Assembly: GCA_036399835.1 (NCBI GenBank)
Contig: DASWMI010000201.1
Coordinates: 1-15,966 of the forward strand
Direction: 5' to 3'
DNA: 15,966 bases
From: DASYML01 sp036399835
GTDB lineage: Bacteria > Acidobacteriota > Blastocatellia > Pyrinomonadales > Pyrinomonadaceae
Every line of letters starts with the position of its first letter. Position 1 is the first letter of the stretch. The notes below the pieces were generated by a model. That model did no database searches, was not told the DNA's origin, and saw nothing but the letters and a program-made list of their open reading frames with translations. Below, piece by piece: positions 1 to 7,742 of the stretch. The position numbers and the translations under genes were made by a program.

Positions 1-29
1 TGAGTTGAGGGATTAGCTTTGGATTTAAG

Positions 30-1136
30 CTAACGGCGCGGGGCGAAATAGCCGACGCGGGATGAGACTCGCAGGGATGGGTCTGAGGTCTCTACACGAA
101 CGCGTCGGAATCGCCCGTCGCGTCTCTTATCGAGCGGCGTGTAGTAGAGGGCATACTGATGGCGCAGCTCTTCTGCGACTTCGGCGTAAGTGGCATCGAG
201 CGCGTTGAAGCTGGCTGGCCTGTAGAGCCTGCCGCCGGTCGCCTTTGTCAGTTGTGCCAGGTTGCGCTCGCTCTGGTCCAGCACGCGCAAGCCTTCGCGC
301 AGGTCTCCGATCTGAATCTCGTTGAATTTGACGACCGACGCTGTGTTCGCCAGCAGAGCATCCAGCTCTGTACGTTTGCGCGCGCGCTCGATCTCTGTGT
401 TACTGACGACGTAGACGGCGGCCTGCGCCTGTAGCAATGCGCGCAGAGCCTGTTCAAGCGTGCTGTAGCCGCGACCGCTGTCAATCCCGTCCGTCAGGAT
501 AATCACTGCGTGACGGCCTCGCGCAGTCTTCAACTGCTCGCTCGCGGCCAGCAAAAGCGCGTCATTAAAACGCGTGAACATGCCTGGCTGAAGCCTGCGC
601 AGGGCGCGGCGAAGTTGAAGTCGGCTCTGCGTCCAATCTTGCAGAAGCTCTATTTTGTCGTCGAACTTGATAAGGCTGATGCGGTCATCGGGCGCGAGCT
701 TCGCGGCGAAGCCTTCGACGGCGCGGCGGAAATCGTCAAGATTATTCGCCACGCTCGAAGAGGCATCCACCATCAAGACCACGTCAACCGGCACTTGCCT
801 GAGAGCCAGGTCGCTCAAGGGCTGCTCGCGTCCATCCTCGTAGACGCGAAAATCTTTCCGCGTCAGGTTGTTGACAAGCCGCCCGCTTTGGTCGCGCACG
901 GTGACAGGCAAAAGGACCTCCGCCGTGCTGACAGAAATCACATCGCCGTCGTCAATATCCTGCTCGTCATCGGTCTTCTGCTGAGCGCTCGTGGGCTGAC
1001 CGCTTTGAGCAAGCGCGGCGGGAGCAGTTGAGAGACAGAAGCAGAAAAGCAGGAGGATGAAGAGAGAGGGAAAACCGGTCCGGCTCAGGATGAAAGGACC
1101 GGAGACTTTTATCCTGGTGTCGCTGTGGCGAGTCAT
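30..1136 (-). CDS. VWFA-related domain protein, exported or membrane-anchored
   Basis: This protein of about 368 residues has a hydrophobic N-terminal segment (about residues 21-44, ending in an ALAQ-like cleavage region), so it is probably secreted or anchored with its bulk outside the cytoplasm. A von Willebrand factor A fold follows: the strand VVLMVDASSSV (about 119-129) carries the DxSxS metal-binding motif, and IILTDG (about 212-217) is the later MIDAS aspartate strand. The C-terminus ends in a GYFAP-type tail that I recognise from VWFA-related proteins common in Acidobacteriota. Start choice: a TTG at 1148 lies only about 1 base after AGGAGG, too close to be used, so ATG at 1136 is preferred. 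It is the last gene of the co-directional run, 40 bp after the duplicated-module protein. The family binds ligands through a divalent metal; the partner here is unknown. A link to the Tad pilus is inferred from position only. Confidence 0.85.
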   Translation of the reverse strand: MTRHSDTRIKVSGPFILSRTGFPSLFILLLFCFCLSTAPAALAQSGQPTSAQQKTDDEQDIDDGDVISVSTAEVLLPVTVRDQSGRLVNNLTRKDFRVYEDGREQPLSDLALRQVPVDVVLMVDASSSVANNLDDFRRAVEGFAAKLAPDDRISLIKFDDKIELLQDWTQSRLQLRRALRRLQPGMFTRFNDALLLAASEQLKTARGRHAVIILTDGIDSGRGYSTLEQALRALLQAQAAVYVVSNTEIERARKRTELDALLANTASVVKFNEIQIGDLREGLRVLDQSERNLAQLTKATGGRLYRPASFNALDATYAEVAEELRHQYALYYTPLDKRRDGRFRRVRVETSDPSLRVSSRVGYFAPRR

Positions 1137-1176
1137 CTGCCCTTTCAATCCTCCTGTGTGCGCTGCCGTTTTTGAT

Positions 1177-1935
1177 TTATGGAGTGCCGGATGAAGGCGT
1201 AGGGACCGGCGGCGCGTCGTCTTCCATCGCGGCCTTCATGGCAGCGATAATCTTATCGCTCACGCGGCGGCGACGCAGCTCGGAGATTTTTTGCGTGGAG
1301 AGATCATAATCGGCTGGCGATTGTTCTATACGACGCAGGATAGTGCCTTCGCTAAAGCCTGCTTCGACCAGCTCGACGATTGACTGGTTGCTGAGCGTGG
1401 GCGTTCTTTCCAGCCTGGGCGCGCCCCCCTGCTCAACCGGCGGGCGCATGATGCGAACAGTGGCGCGACCAGTGATGTTGGAATCGCCCTGATTGCCATC
1501 TCTCGCCCCGCTGGTCCGGCTGCTGGCTGAAGAGCCGCTGTTCGAGCCGAAAATATCCACGCTCTCGCCATCGGTCGCAGGAGCGTTTCCCTTCTGGCGT
1601 GCGCGTCCGCTCGGATTTGAAAAGAACGGGTCGCTGGACCAGTTATCCGAAAAGAGAGCGTCGTCATCCTGGCGCGCGAGCATGGCGAGGATGATGTTCT
1701 CGCTGACGCCGCCGCGCTTGAGTTCTATCAGGCGGTCCGGCGCAAGGTCGAAGTGCGACGGGCGCGTGCGTATGATAGCGATGATCGTCTTCTCCTTGAA
1801 ACCGGCGCGGGCCAGCTTGAGGACGGATGCATTGGTCAGGGCTTCGCTCTCAGGGCTTTGCGCCTGCGCCTGCACAAGTCCGAGAGCCAGGCAGAAAACC
1901 AGCGCGAATAGAATCTTCATGACACGGATGCTCAT
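1177..1935 (-). CDS. Exported protein with two copies of a ~55-residue LTN/AGF module
   Basis: This is a 252-residue protein of unknown function. Residues 6-26 form a signal peptide (hydrophobic run, then QAQAQS). Residues 33-86 and 181-237 are two copies of one module. The shared pattern is L(T/S)N.S(V/I)..L..AGF.E.TI...I...P...DL....I.EL.R..VS..II.AM. A linker of about 95 residues rich in Ser, Gly and Asp separates them. The module is predicted helical and is familiar from acidobacterial exported proteins, but I know no assigned biochemical role. The start at 1935 is supported by GGAAGG about 10 bases upstream; the internal ATG at 1920 has no ribosome site. It lies 22 bp after the transglycosylase gene and 40 bp before the VWFA gene, so co-transcription is likely. 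Confidence 0.85.
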   Translation of the reverse strand: MSIRVMKILFALVFCLALGLVQAQAQSPESEALTNASVLKLARAGFKEKTIIAIIRTRPSHFDLAPDRLIELKRGGVSENIILAMLARQDDDALFSDNWSSDPFFSNPSGRARQKGNAPATDGESVDIFGSNSGSSASSRTSGARDGNQGDSNITGRATVRIMRPPVEQGGAPRLERTPTLSNQSIVELVEAGFSEGTILRRIEQSPADYDLSTQKISELRRRRVSDKIIAAMKAAMEDDAPPVPTPSSGTP

Positions 1936-1957
1936 AACGCTTTACCTTCCACTACCC

Positions 1958-3085
1958 TTAACGCAAGCGTGCGGCTGGTTCGACGCCCGCCTTCGCGGTC
2001 ATCTTTTCCACTGGATGCTTGCTCTGCCCGTAACGCTTGCTGATGCGCTTGACGTAATCGCGCGTCTCCCTGTAGGGCGGGACGTTGTGGCCGAACTTGA
2101 TGACCGCCCCTTCGCCCGCATTATAACTCGCCAGGACCAGATCGACACGACCATGAAACTGCTGCAACAGCTCTTTCAGATAGCGCGCCCCTCCCATGAT
2201 ATTCTGCGCCGGGTCGAAGGGGCGACGCACGCCGTAGCGCGCAGCCGTGCCCGGCATGAGCTGCATCAACCCCTGCGCACCCTTTGGCGAAAGGGCGCGC
2301 GTATGAAAATGCGACTCCTGCTCCATGACGCAAAAAATCAGGTAAGGGTCAACGCCGTAGCGTGCGCCGCTCTGGCGTATAAAGCCGTCAATACTCGCGT
2401 TGCCTGTGGTCCAGCCGCGCGCTCTCAGAGAGCTTGCGAGAGATGCGTCCGCAGGCTCAAGCGGTTCGCGCTCGATGCGCTCGATACGCGCACGCTCAAG
2501 AAAGATTGAAAGCGTCCCGCGCCTGTACCATGCTCCATTCGGATTTTCAGTCACTTCATCTACTTCAAAGCGCGCCCCTCCGACCAGATATATCCAGATG
2601 GGCCGTGCGCTCGCCACGCTCTCAACCGATGTCTCGGCCATCTTCGACGCGGGAGTTGCCTTCGCAACGTCTGTGCCGGTGTTAGCTTCCGCTTGATTTT
2701 CATGCGAGCCGCGTTCGATTGCCTTGACGCGCTCGCGCTCCAACAGATTCGTGACTCCGCCGCGCCTGTACCAGATGCCCTGCGCATCCTCCCAGGCGTC
2801 ATCAACCAGCACGACCGCACCGTCAGAGAGCCTCAAGCATTTCTGCTCGCCCCTCTGAGCGCACTTATCCGGCAGGGCATCGGTCCTGCTTTTCTCCACC
2901 CTCCCCTTTGCAGAGCGGCCCGCGCTGCGTCTGCTGGTCCAGTGTGCCTGACGAGTGTTGCTGTCTGAGAGAGTTGCGGTAGCGCCGGACGGTTGCTGGG
3001 CCATCGCCTGACCAACCGAGCAGCAGAGCATGAGCAGCGCGCCGCGAAGGAGTAGAGCGTGTGGTTTGAGTTGTCTTCGAGCCAT
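1958..3085 (-). CDS. Exported SLT-family lytic transglycosylase with duplicated WYRRG module
   Basis: This 375-residue enzyme has a signal peptide at about residues 1-29 (LLLRGALLMLCC core, cleavage near AMAQQ). Residues 232-349 form a soluble-lytic-transglycosylase domain. Visible motifs are CVMEQESHFHTRALSPKGAQ (catalytic Glu about 257, followed by Ser), GLMQLMP (272-278) and ASYNAGEGA (319-327). The family cleaves the MurNAc-GlcNAc bond in peptidoglycan and leaves a 1,6-anhydro end. Before the catalytic domain, residues about 85-125 and 163-206 are two copies of a beta-rich module. Its pattern is G..(V/F)(L/E)VD...E...G.WYRRG....LER.R(V/I)..IER. The ATG at 3085 is preferred because the signal peptide begins there and AGG lies about 9 bases upstream; a longer frame from 3184 would overlap the AAA+ gene. 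It may open peptidoglycan for the neighbouring pilus machine, which is inference from context. Confidence 0.92.
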   Translation of the reverse strand: MARRQLKPHALLLRGALLMLCCSVGQAMAQQPSGATATLSDSNTRQAHWTSRRSAGRSAKGRVEKSRTDALPDKCAQRGEQKCLRLSDGAVVLVDDAWEDAQGIWYRRGGVTNLLERERVKAIERGSHENQAEANTGTDVAKATPASKMAETSVESVASARPIWIYLVGGARFEVDEVTENPNGAWYRRGTLSIFLERARIERIEREPLEPADASLASSLRARGWTTGNASIDGFIRQSGARYGVDPYLIFCVMEQESHFHTRALSPKGAQGLMQLMPGTAARYGVRRPFDPAQNIMGGARYLKELLQQFHGRVDLVLASYNAGEGAVIKFGHNVPPYRETRDYVKRISKRYGQSKHPVEKMTAKAGVEPAARLR

Positions 3086-3161
3086 TGATGAACCTGCTTG
3101 CGATTTTATCCTTGAATTGGTCCGGACGAGAGCTGATGAAGCATAAGCTACCCGGGCGGCT

Positions 3162-4511
3162 TCACAGCTCCAGCGGGTCGGCAACCTTGCGCGCAGCGGT
3201 CGCGCGCGGCTTTTCCTGCGTGGCGGCGAAGCCGTGCGATGTGCCGAAGTAGTTGCGCCAGGCGATGTCTATCACCTTTGGCGACAATTCGAGCGGGAGT
3301 CCCTCGAAGAGACAGATGTCCGTCACGCGGTCCAGCAGGTCTCGCGGCTCGCAGCCTTTCATCTGGCGATGCTCGATCATGTAGTTGTTCAAAACGTGGT
3401 CCAGACATGATTGGTCGCACTTGAATCCGCGTGTGAAGGCCGCGCGTTTGAAGATTTCTATATAGGCGGCGGGCGTCGGCGGCTCTACGCGCGCGCGATA
3501 ACCCATGCGCCGCAGAAAGGCTTCGTCGGCCAGGTCCTTCTCTTCGAGGTTGGTCGAAAAGACGACCAGTTGCTCGAAAGGGACTTCAATCTTCTTGCCC
3601 GTATTCAAAGCCAGATAATCAACTCTGCGTTCGAGCGGGACGATCCAGCGATTAAGGAGGTCTGTCGGCGAGACGCGCTGCCGTCCGAAATCATCTATCA
3701 CGAGCGTCCCGCCGTTCGACTTCATCTGGAACGGCGCTTCATAAAAGCGCGCCACTTCGCTCCACATGAGGTCAGTATTTTCGAGCGTCAATTCACCGCC
3801 GACGATAATCAGCGGGCGCTCTATGAGCACCCAGCGACGGTCGTACTCGAAGGGCGCGGCGTCCGGCGCAGCGATGCGGTGATTGTGCGAATCGAAGACG
3901 CGTATAATCTGCCCGTCAACCTCTACGGCGTAGGGAATCCAGATTGGACCAGGCAGAGCAGAGTTGATGCGCTCGGCGATGGCAGTCTTGCCCGTCCCCG
4001 CGAGGCCCGAAAGAAAGAGCGAGCGTCTTGAGTTGATGACGCAGCCGAGCGTTTGCAACATGGATTCCGGGAGGATCAGATCGCGAAATGCCGCGCGCAC
4101 ATTATCCATCTTCGCCGGATGAGCGGGCACAGATTGCAGCCGCATCATGTGCGCATAATCCCTCAGCGAGACGGGGGCCGCGCCGACGTAGCCGCACTGC
4201 GACTGAAGACGCGCGAAGCGTTCCCAGCCGTGGTCCAGCATGGCATAACGGGTCGCGCCGACGGTCGCCTGCAAGCGCACTTCGATCAATTTCTCCCTGT
4301 AGAGACGCTGCAACAGCTCTTCCGTCAGGGTGCGCGGCAGGTGTAGATGCTCGGCGATGGCAGAGGTCGTAGGCTCCGGCATCATCGCCACATGCTTGAG
4401 CGCCAGATCGCTAAGAAAGCTCGCGGGCACTCCGGTATCCGCCACCTCTTCCGGCACGGGCGGCCCCATGTTCTCAATCTCTGCGCGTGTCAGTATGCTC
4501 GTGTGCGTCAT
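3162..4511 (-). CDS. AAA+ ATPase with N-terminal winged-helix-like region, Tad-linked
   Basis: This cytoplasmic protein of about 449 residues has no signal or membrane segment. Residues about 30-95 look like a winged helix (TTSAIAEHLHLPRTLTEELL, then REKLIEVR). The ATPase core shows Walker A SGLAGTGKTA (168-177), Walker B GGTLVIDDFG (267-276), a sensor-1 Asn in FSTNLEE (318-324) and candidate arginine-finger residues in FLRRMGYR (332-339). A C-terminal helical lid follows. The architecture fits a MoxR-like or dynein-like remodelling ATPase rather than a pilus motor, because the Tad motor is encoded separately at 7743-9086. The start at 4511 is chosen over an ATG at 4580: AAGGG lies about 10 bases upstream of 4511, and the 23 extra residues look non-native. 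It follows tadD by 111 bp and precedes the transglycosylase by 76 bp. Its substrate is unknown; a role in pilus assembly or in regulation are both possible. Confidence 0.85.
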   Translation of the reverse strand: MTHTSILTRAEIENMGPPVPEEVADTGVPASFLSDLALKHVAMMPEPTTSAIAEHLHLPRTLTEELLQRLYREKLIEVRLQATVGATRYAMLDHGWERFARLQSQCGYVGAAPVSLRDYAHMMRLQSVPAHPAKMDNVRAAFRDLILPESMLQTLGCVINSRRSLFLSGLAGTGKTAIAERINSALPGPIWIPYAVEVDGQIIRVFDSHNHRIAAPDAAPFEYDRRWVLIERPLIIVGGELTLENTDLMWSEVARFYEAPFQMKSNGGTLVIDDFGRQRVSPTDLLNRWIVPLERRVDYLALNTGKKIEVPFEQLVVFSTNLEEKDLADEAFLRRMGYRARVEPPTPAAYIEIFKRAAFTRGFKCDQSCLDHVLNNYMIEHRQMKGCEPRDLLDRVTDICLFEGLPLELSPKVIDIAWRNYFGTSHGFAATQEKPRATAARKVADPLEL

Positions 4512-4622
4512 TGCGAATTTCCCTTCGGTCAATTTCCGAGATGGAGGGTGTGCGAGAGAAGTTGATAAAGCGCCCTGCACTTAAAACTGCTATTCGATGA
4601 CCGACTTGCCTCTCCCTTATTC

Positions 4623-5591
4623 TTACTTTCCTCCGATTGAGGCTGTCTCGCCCGCCGTTGATTCGAGCGCGTGGCTGGCGGCCTGCGCGTCTTCATATCT
4701 GCCGACACGTTTGTAGAGGTCTGCCAGGCGGCGCAGCGCCACGCCTGAGCCAGGCTGCAAGCGGCGCGCGGCTTCGTAATAAGTGATGGCTTCGGTCTCA
4801 TAGCCCTGCCGTTCGAGCATCGCGGCGGTGTTGAGCCTGCCGTTCAGCTCGCCGCCCGCGCGCGCGAAATTTTTGAAAGCATCTTCGTGTTTGCCCAGGC
4901 GACACTGGGCCAGCGCCAGGTTGTTGAGGATGCGCTGGTCTGCGGGAGCGAGCCTTGCTGCGCGCTTGAGTCTGTCCATGGCTGCGCGATAATTGCCGTT
5001 CAGGTAGAGCGAATAGCCCAGGTTGTTCAGCGTCTGAGCATCGTCCGGCGTCTCTTTCATAGCGCGCTCATAAGAATCTTTGGCGCGCTCGGGCATACCC
5101 CTGCGGTCGTAGGCGAGACCCATCAGGCTGTGAGCTTCGCTGAGGTGCGGGTCGAGCGCGACGGCGCGCGACAATTCGGTGATGGCTTCGTTCAGTTGTC
5201 CCGTTTGCAGCAGCGCACGCCCCGCGCGCAGATGATCGCGCGCCGAGCCACTGGCGCTCGGCTTCGACTGGACCAGCGTCGTGCCGTCGCTGACGCGCAT
5301 CGTGCCCGCGCTCTCGAACCTTTCGACATCCTTTTCGGTCAGGCGCTCTAGCTTGTTGTCATTATTGCCTCGCCCGAAGAGCTTGCCGACGGCCTTGAAG
5401 GGCGCTTTAAAGATACGCGCTATCTTATTGCCGCCCTTCTTTTCGCTCTTGCCCGTCTCCGCGCCCGTGTCGCTGACAATATTGGCGTCCGTGTCTCCGT
5501 CGCGTTCAGTCGTCTGAGCGGTCCACATGGCAGTCAAGCCCAGAGTCAATGTAAAGGCAATCAGGATGGCGAGAATGGTTCGCTTACGCAT
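4623..5591 (-). CDS. tadD: TPR protein, TadD-like pilus assembly factor
   Basis: This is a 322-residue protein with an N-terminal hydrophobic segment (residues 5-24) that acts as a signal or anchor; no lipobox Cys is seen. Residues 50-75 are strongly basic and amphipathic (KIARIFKAPFKAVGKLFGRG), which could bind membrane. From about residue 116 to 316 there are roughly five or six tetratricopeptide repeats, for example EAITELSRAVALDPHLSEAH and DAQTLNNLGYSLYLNGNYRA. TadD-type TPR proteins assist secretin assembly or localisation in Tad systems. The start is supported by AAGGAG 8 bases upstream of ATG. It lies 48 bp after tadC, and that gap holds a single-arm heptamer repeat. The tadD symbol rests on TPR content and position at the end of the core locus; TPR sequence alone would not be specific. 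Confidence 0.8.
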   Translation of the reverse strand: MRKRTILAILIAFTLTLGLTAMWTAQTTERDGDTDANIVSDTGAETGKSEKKGGNKIARIFKAPFKAVGKLFGRGNNDNKLERLTEKDVERFESAGTMRVSDGTTLVQSKPSASGSARDHLRAGRALLQTGQLNEAITELSRAVALDPHLSEAHSLMGLAYDRRGMPERAKDSYERAMKETPDDAQTLNNLGYSLYLNGNYRAAMDRLKRAARLAPADQRILNNLALAQCRLGKHEDAFKNFARAGGELNGRLNTAAMLERQGYETEAITYYEAARRLQPGSGVALRRLADLYKRVGRYEDAQAASHALESTAGETASIGGK

Positions 5592-5605
5592 TGGTTAGCT
5601 CCTTG

Positions 5606-5634
5606 CTGAAAACTGAAGACTCAAAACTGAGAAC
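5606..5634 (+). repeat. Single-arm heptamer repeat (CTGAAAA family) between tadC and tadD
   Basis: Four contiguous degenerate 7-bp units lie at 5606-5633: CTGAAAA, CTGAAGA, CTCAAAA and CTGAGAA. They match the arm sequence of the inverted elements at 7632-7741 and 10371-10479, but no second arm exists in this 48-bp gap. It looks like a half element or a remnant. Confidence 0.75.
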
Positions 5635-5639
5635 CGTTC

Positions 5640-6575
5640 CTACATATTTCCGAGTGTATCCATCAGCGTGAGGGCCGCGGGGCCTAAGATGGCGATAAAG
5701 AGTGTCGGGAAGAGAAAACAGGCGAGCGGGAAAAGGAGTTTGACGGCGGCCTTCTGCGCGGCCTGTTCCGCGCGCTGGCGGCGCTTTGTGCGCAGGCTGT
5801 CGGAGAAGACGCGCACGGCACGCGCGATGGAAGTGCCGAAGCGGTCCGCCTGTATGAGCATCGCCACGAGGCTCCGCAGGTCGTCAACGCCTGTTCGCTC
5901 GGCCAGATTGCGCAAAGCCTCTTCCCTCTCTCGACCGACGCGAATCTCAAGGTTAGCCAGCTCAAACTCCGTGCTGATGTCCGGGTGGACCTCCATCAGT
6001 TCTTCGCTCACGCGCATCATCGCAGCGTTCAGGCCCAGCCCTGCTTCAATCGAGATGACCATCAAATCCAGCGCATCGGCCAGACCCCAACGCAAACGCA
6101 AATGCCTGGAAGCGATCATGCGCTTCAAGACGAATCGCGGCAGGAAGAAGCCGATGATGAAAGCAAAGAGTATCCAGAGGAATGCGCCCTGAAGCGACTG
6201 AGCGAAGATGATGCAGCCGAGCGCGACCGCGCCGGGAAAGCCCGCGAGCGAGGCAAACTGAAGCGCGCGATAAATCATCGGCGCATTCTGCGAGCGAAAG
6301 CCTGCCTGCATCAGTTGTTTCTGAATCTTGCGCGCCTCTGCCGCAGAGGGCGGCGCAAGACGGCTCAGCGGCGCAGCCAGACGCTCGGCGAATTCCTGCG
6401 CGCCGTTCTGGTCATCCGTGATGGAAACATTGACGGGCGCGGCAGCGGTGTTGCTCTGGCCCAGTTTCCGCAGTCGCTCGGTCGCCGCGCTTTCCGGGCG
6501 AGAGAGCAGCCAGTAGAGCCCCATCGCGCCGAGCGTAAAGCAGATGAAAGTCGAAATGGTGATGATGAGCAGCAT
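5640..6575 (-). CDS. tadC: Tad pilus inner-membrane platform protein TadC
   Basis: This protein of 311 residues is a polytopic membrane protein of the type II secretion F family. There is an N-terminal membrane segment (about 1-23), a cytoplasmic stretch, two hydrophobic segments (about 105-148), a cytoplasmic T2SSF domain (LADALDLMVISIEAGLGLNA at about 165-184, continuing to about 270) and a C-terminal membrane segment (LLFPLACFLFPTLFIAILGP, about 280-299). With TadB it forms the base that couples the CpaF motor to pilus extrusion. A TTG at 6593 opens the frame but sits inside an intergenic repeat, so ATG 6575 is preferred. No Shine-Dalgarno is visible before either. It is downstream of tadB, with a 71-89 bp gap depending on start. 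Confidence 0.93.
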   Translation of the reverse strand: MLLIITISTFICFTLGAMGLYWLLSRPESAATERLRKLGQSNTAAAPVNVSITDDQNGAQEFAERLAAPLSRLAPPSAAEARKIQKQLMQAGFRSQNAPMIYRALQFASLAGFPGAVALGCIIFAQSLQGAFLWILFAFIIGFFLPRFVLKRMIASRHLRLRWGLADALDLMVISIEAGLGLNAAMMRVSEELMEVHPDISTEFELANLEIRVGREREEALRNLAERTGVDDLRSLVAMLIQADRFGTSIARAVRVFSDSLRTKRRQRAEQAAQKAAVKLLFPLACFLFPTLFIAILGPAALTLMDTLGNM

Positions 6576-6586
6576 AACTTTAACCA

Positions 6587-6662
6587 GTAACAAGTAACGT
6601 GTGAGAGGTGACAGGAAAGAACAAGGTTTTGATCTTGTTACCTGTCACTTGTCACCTCTCAC
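6587..6662 (+). repeat. Heptamer inverted repeat (GTGACAG family) between tadB and tadC
   Basis: The left arm reads as 7-bp units GTAACAA, GTAACGT, GTGAGAG and GTGACAG (6587-6614). The right arm (about 6634-6662), read on the minus strand, gives GTGAGAG, GTGACAA, GTGACAG and GTAACAA. The outer 13 bases pair perfectly (6601-6613 with 6650-6662). It fills almost the entire gap between the two platform genes. There is no GC-rich stem followed by a T run, so it is not an obvious intrinsic terminator. Confidence 0.8.
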
Positions 6663-6664
6663 GA

Positions 6665-7627
6665 TCAGATTTTGATCCTCAGAATCTTACGCACGATGAG
6701 CATGCCCATCGCCTGTAGGACGAGGGCGATGACGATTAGCCTGTGGCCGCGCGGGTCTCTCCAGAGCACGCTCATATAGTCGGGGTTCATGGTCGTGACG
6801 GCGATAACGACGAAGATCGGCAGACCGCAGAGCAGCCAGGCAGAGAGACGCGAGCTGGTCGTCAGGGTTTTTAGATCGCCGAGGATGCGGAAACGCTCGC
6901 GTATCGTGTAGGAAACCTTTTCGAGAATTTCCGCGAGGTTGCCGCCCGTCTCGCGTTGTATCAGAACGGCTGTGACGCAGAGGCGCAGGTCCAGCAGCGG
7001 TATGCGCTGCGTCAGATTTTCGAGCGCGAGCTTGAGCGAGAGGCCCAGGTTCTGCTCCTCGTAGGTCTTGCGAAACTCTGTCGCAATCGGCTCGGGCATC
7101 TCGCTCGCAACCATGTGGAGCGATTCGGAGAAAGCGTGTCCGGCTGAGAGCGCGCGGCTCATCAGTTCGAGGGCGTCCGGCAGGTGCTCAAGAAACTGCT
7201 CGAACCTTCGCTTGCGTTTCCAGACGACATGAATAAAGGGGAGCGAGGTGGCGATGAGACCGCTCAAGATAATCAGGAGCCAGGAGATAGAGATCATAGA
7301 GACGGCGAGCGCGGCCAGCAAGCCCGCCATCAAGGAGTACATCAAGAGGCGCGTGACTGTGATGTGCAAGTCCGCCTGGTCCAGCATGCGCTTGAGCTGC
7401 ATCGCGGCCTGAAGGCGGACGAGCATACGGTTGGCCCAGGGAATCTCGCTCATCAACTCATGACGCGCAAGCAGCACTTCCACGTCGTCCGTGTGCGCGG
7501 AATGAAGCAGCGTTTCCGCCAGCCGCTGCCGCAGCCGCAGACGCTTGGCATCCGAGCCTCGCGTCGCCAGCAGGTACGCGCTCAGGACCAGGAACAGGCA
7601 GAAGATAAAGACTAGAAATGGAATCAT
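6665..7627 (-). CDS. tadB: Tad pilus inner-membrane platform protein TadB
   Basis: This is a 320-residue partner of TadC from the type II secretion F family. It has an N-terminal membrane segment (residues 2-21), a cytoplasmic stretch, a hydrophobic pair at about 95-136 (KRKRRFEQFLEHLPDALELM begins just after it), the T2SSF domain at about 146-260 (including LIQRETGGNLAEILEKVSYT), and C-terminal membrane segments at about 262-280 and 297-312. It is expected to form the inner-membrane base acted on by CpaF. The ATG at 7627 is directly preceded by the arm of a heptamer repeat (AAAACTGAAAACTAATC) with no Shine-Dalgarno. It lies between cpaF (115 bp gap) and tadC. Confidence 0.94.
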   Translation of the reverse strand: MIPFLVFIFCLFLVLSAYLLATRGSDAKRLRLRQRLAETLLHSAHTDDVEVLLARHELMSEIPWANRMLVRLQAAMQLKRMLDQADLHITVTRLLMYSLMAGLLAALAVSMISISWLLIILSGLIATSLPFIHVVWKRKRRFEQFLEHLPDALELMSRALSAGHAFSESLHMVASEMPEPIATEFRKTYEEQNLGLSLKLALENLTQRIPLLDLRLCVTAVLIQRETGGNLAEILEKVSYTIRERFRILGDLKTLTTSSRLSAWLLCGLPIFVVIAVTTMNPDYMSVLWRDPRGHRLIVIALVLQAMGMLIVRKILRIKI

Positions 7628-7631
7628 GATT

Positions 7632-7741
7632 AGTTTTCAGTTTTGAGTTTTCGGTTTTCAGTTCCTGGTTTTTGTTTCAACTTAAAGTTCAGTCTCGGTT
7701 TCAGCGTTTCTGCTCTGCTTAAAACTGAAAACCGAAAACTG
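7632..7741 (+). repeat. Heptamer inverted repeat (AGTTTTC family) between cpaF and tadB
   Basis: From 7632 the sequence runs in 7-bp steps: AGTTTTC, AGTTTTG, AGTTTTC, GGTTTTC, AGTTCCT, GGTTTTT. An 18-bp stretch at 7646-7663 is perfectly complementary to 7723-7740. The right arm ends two bases before the cpaF stop codon and the left arm starts four bases from the tadB ATG, so the element occupies the whole gap. It is the same family as the element at 10371-10479. Confidence 0.88.
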
Positions 7742-7742
7742 C

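Noticed and set aside
13..33. Possible terminator after the last gene (TTAGCTT / AAGCTAA, 7-bp stem, 7-base loop)
   Set aside because: The stem is short and AT-rich, overlaps the stop codon, and has no T run; the support is too weak to call it.
6587..6662. Intrinsic transcription terminator between tadB and tadC
   Set aside because: The stem is long and interrupted, not GC-rich, and no T run follows on the transcribed strand; a stop inside a working tad operon is also unlikely.
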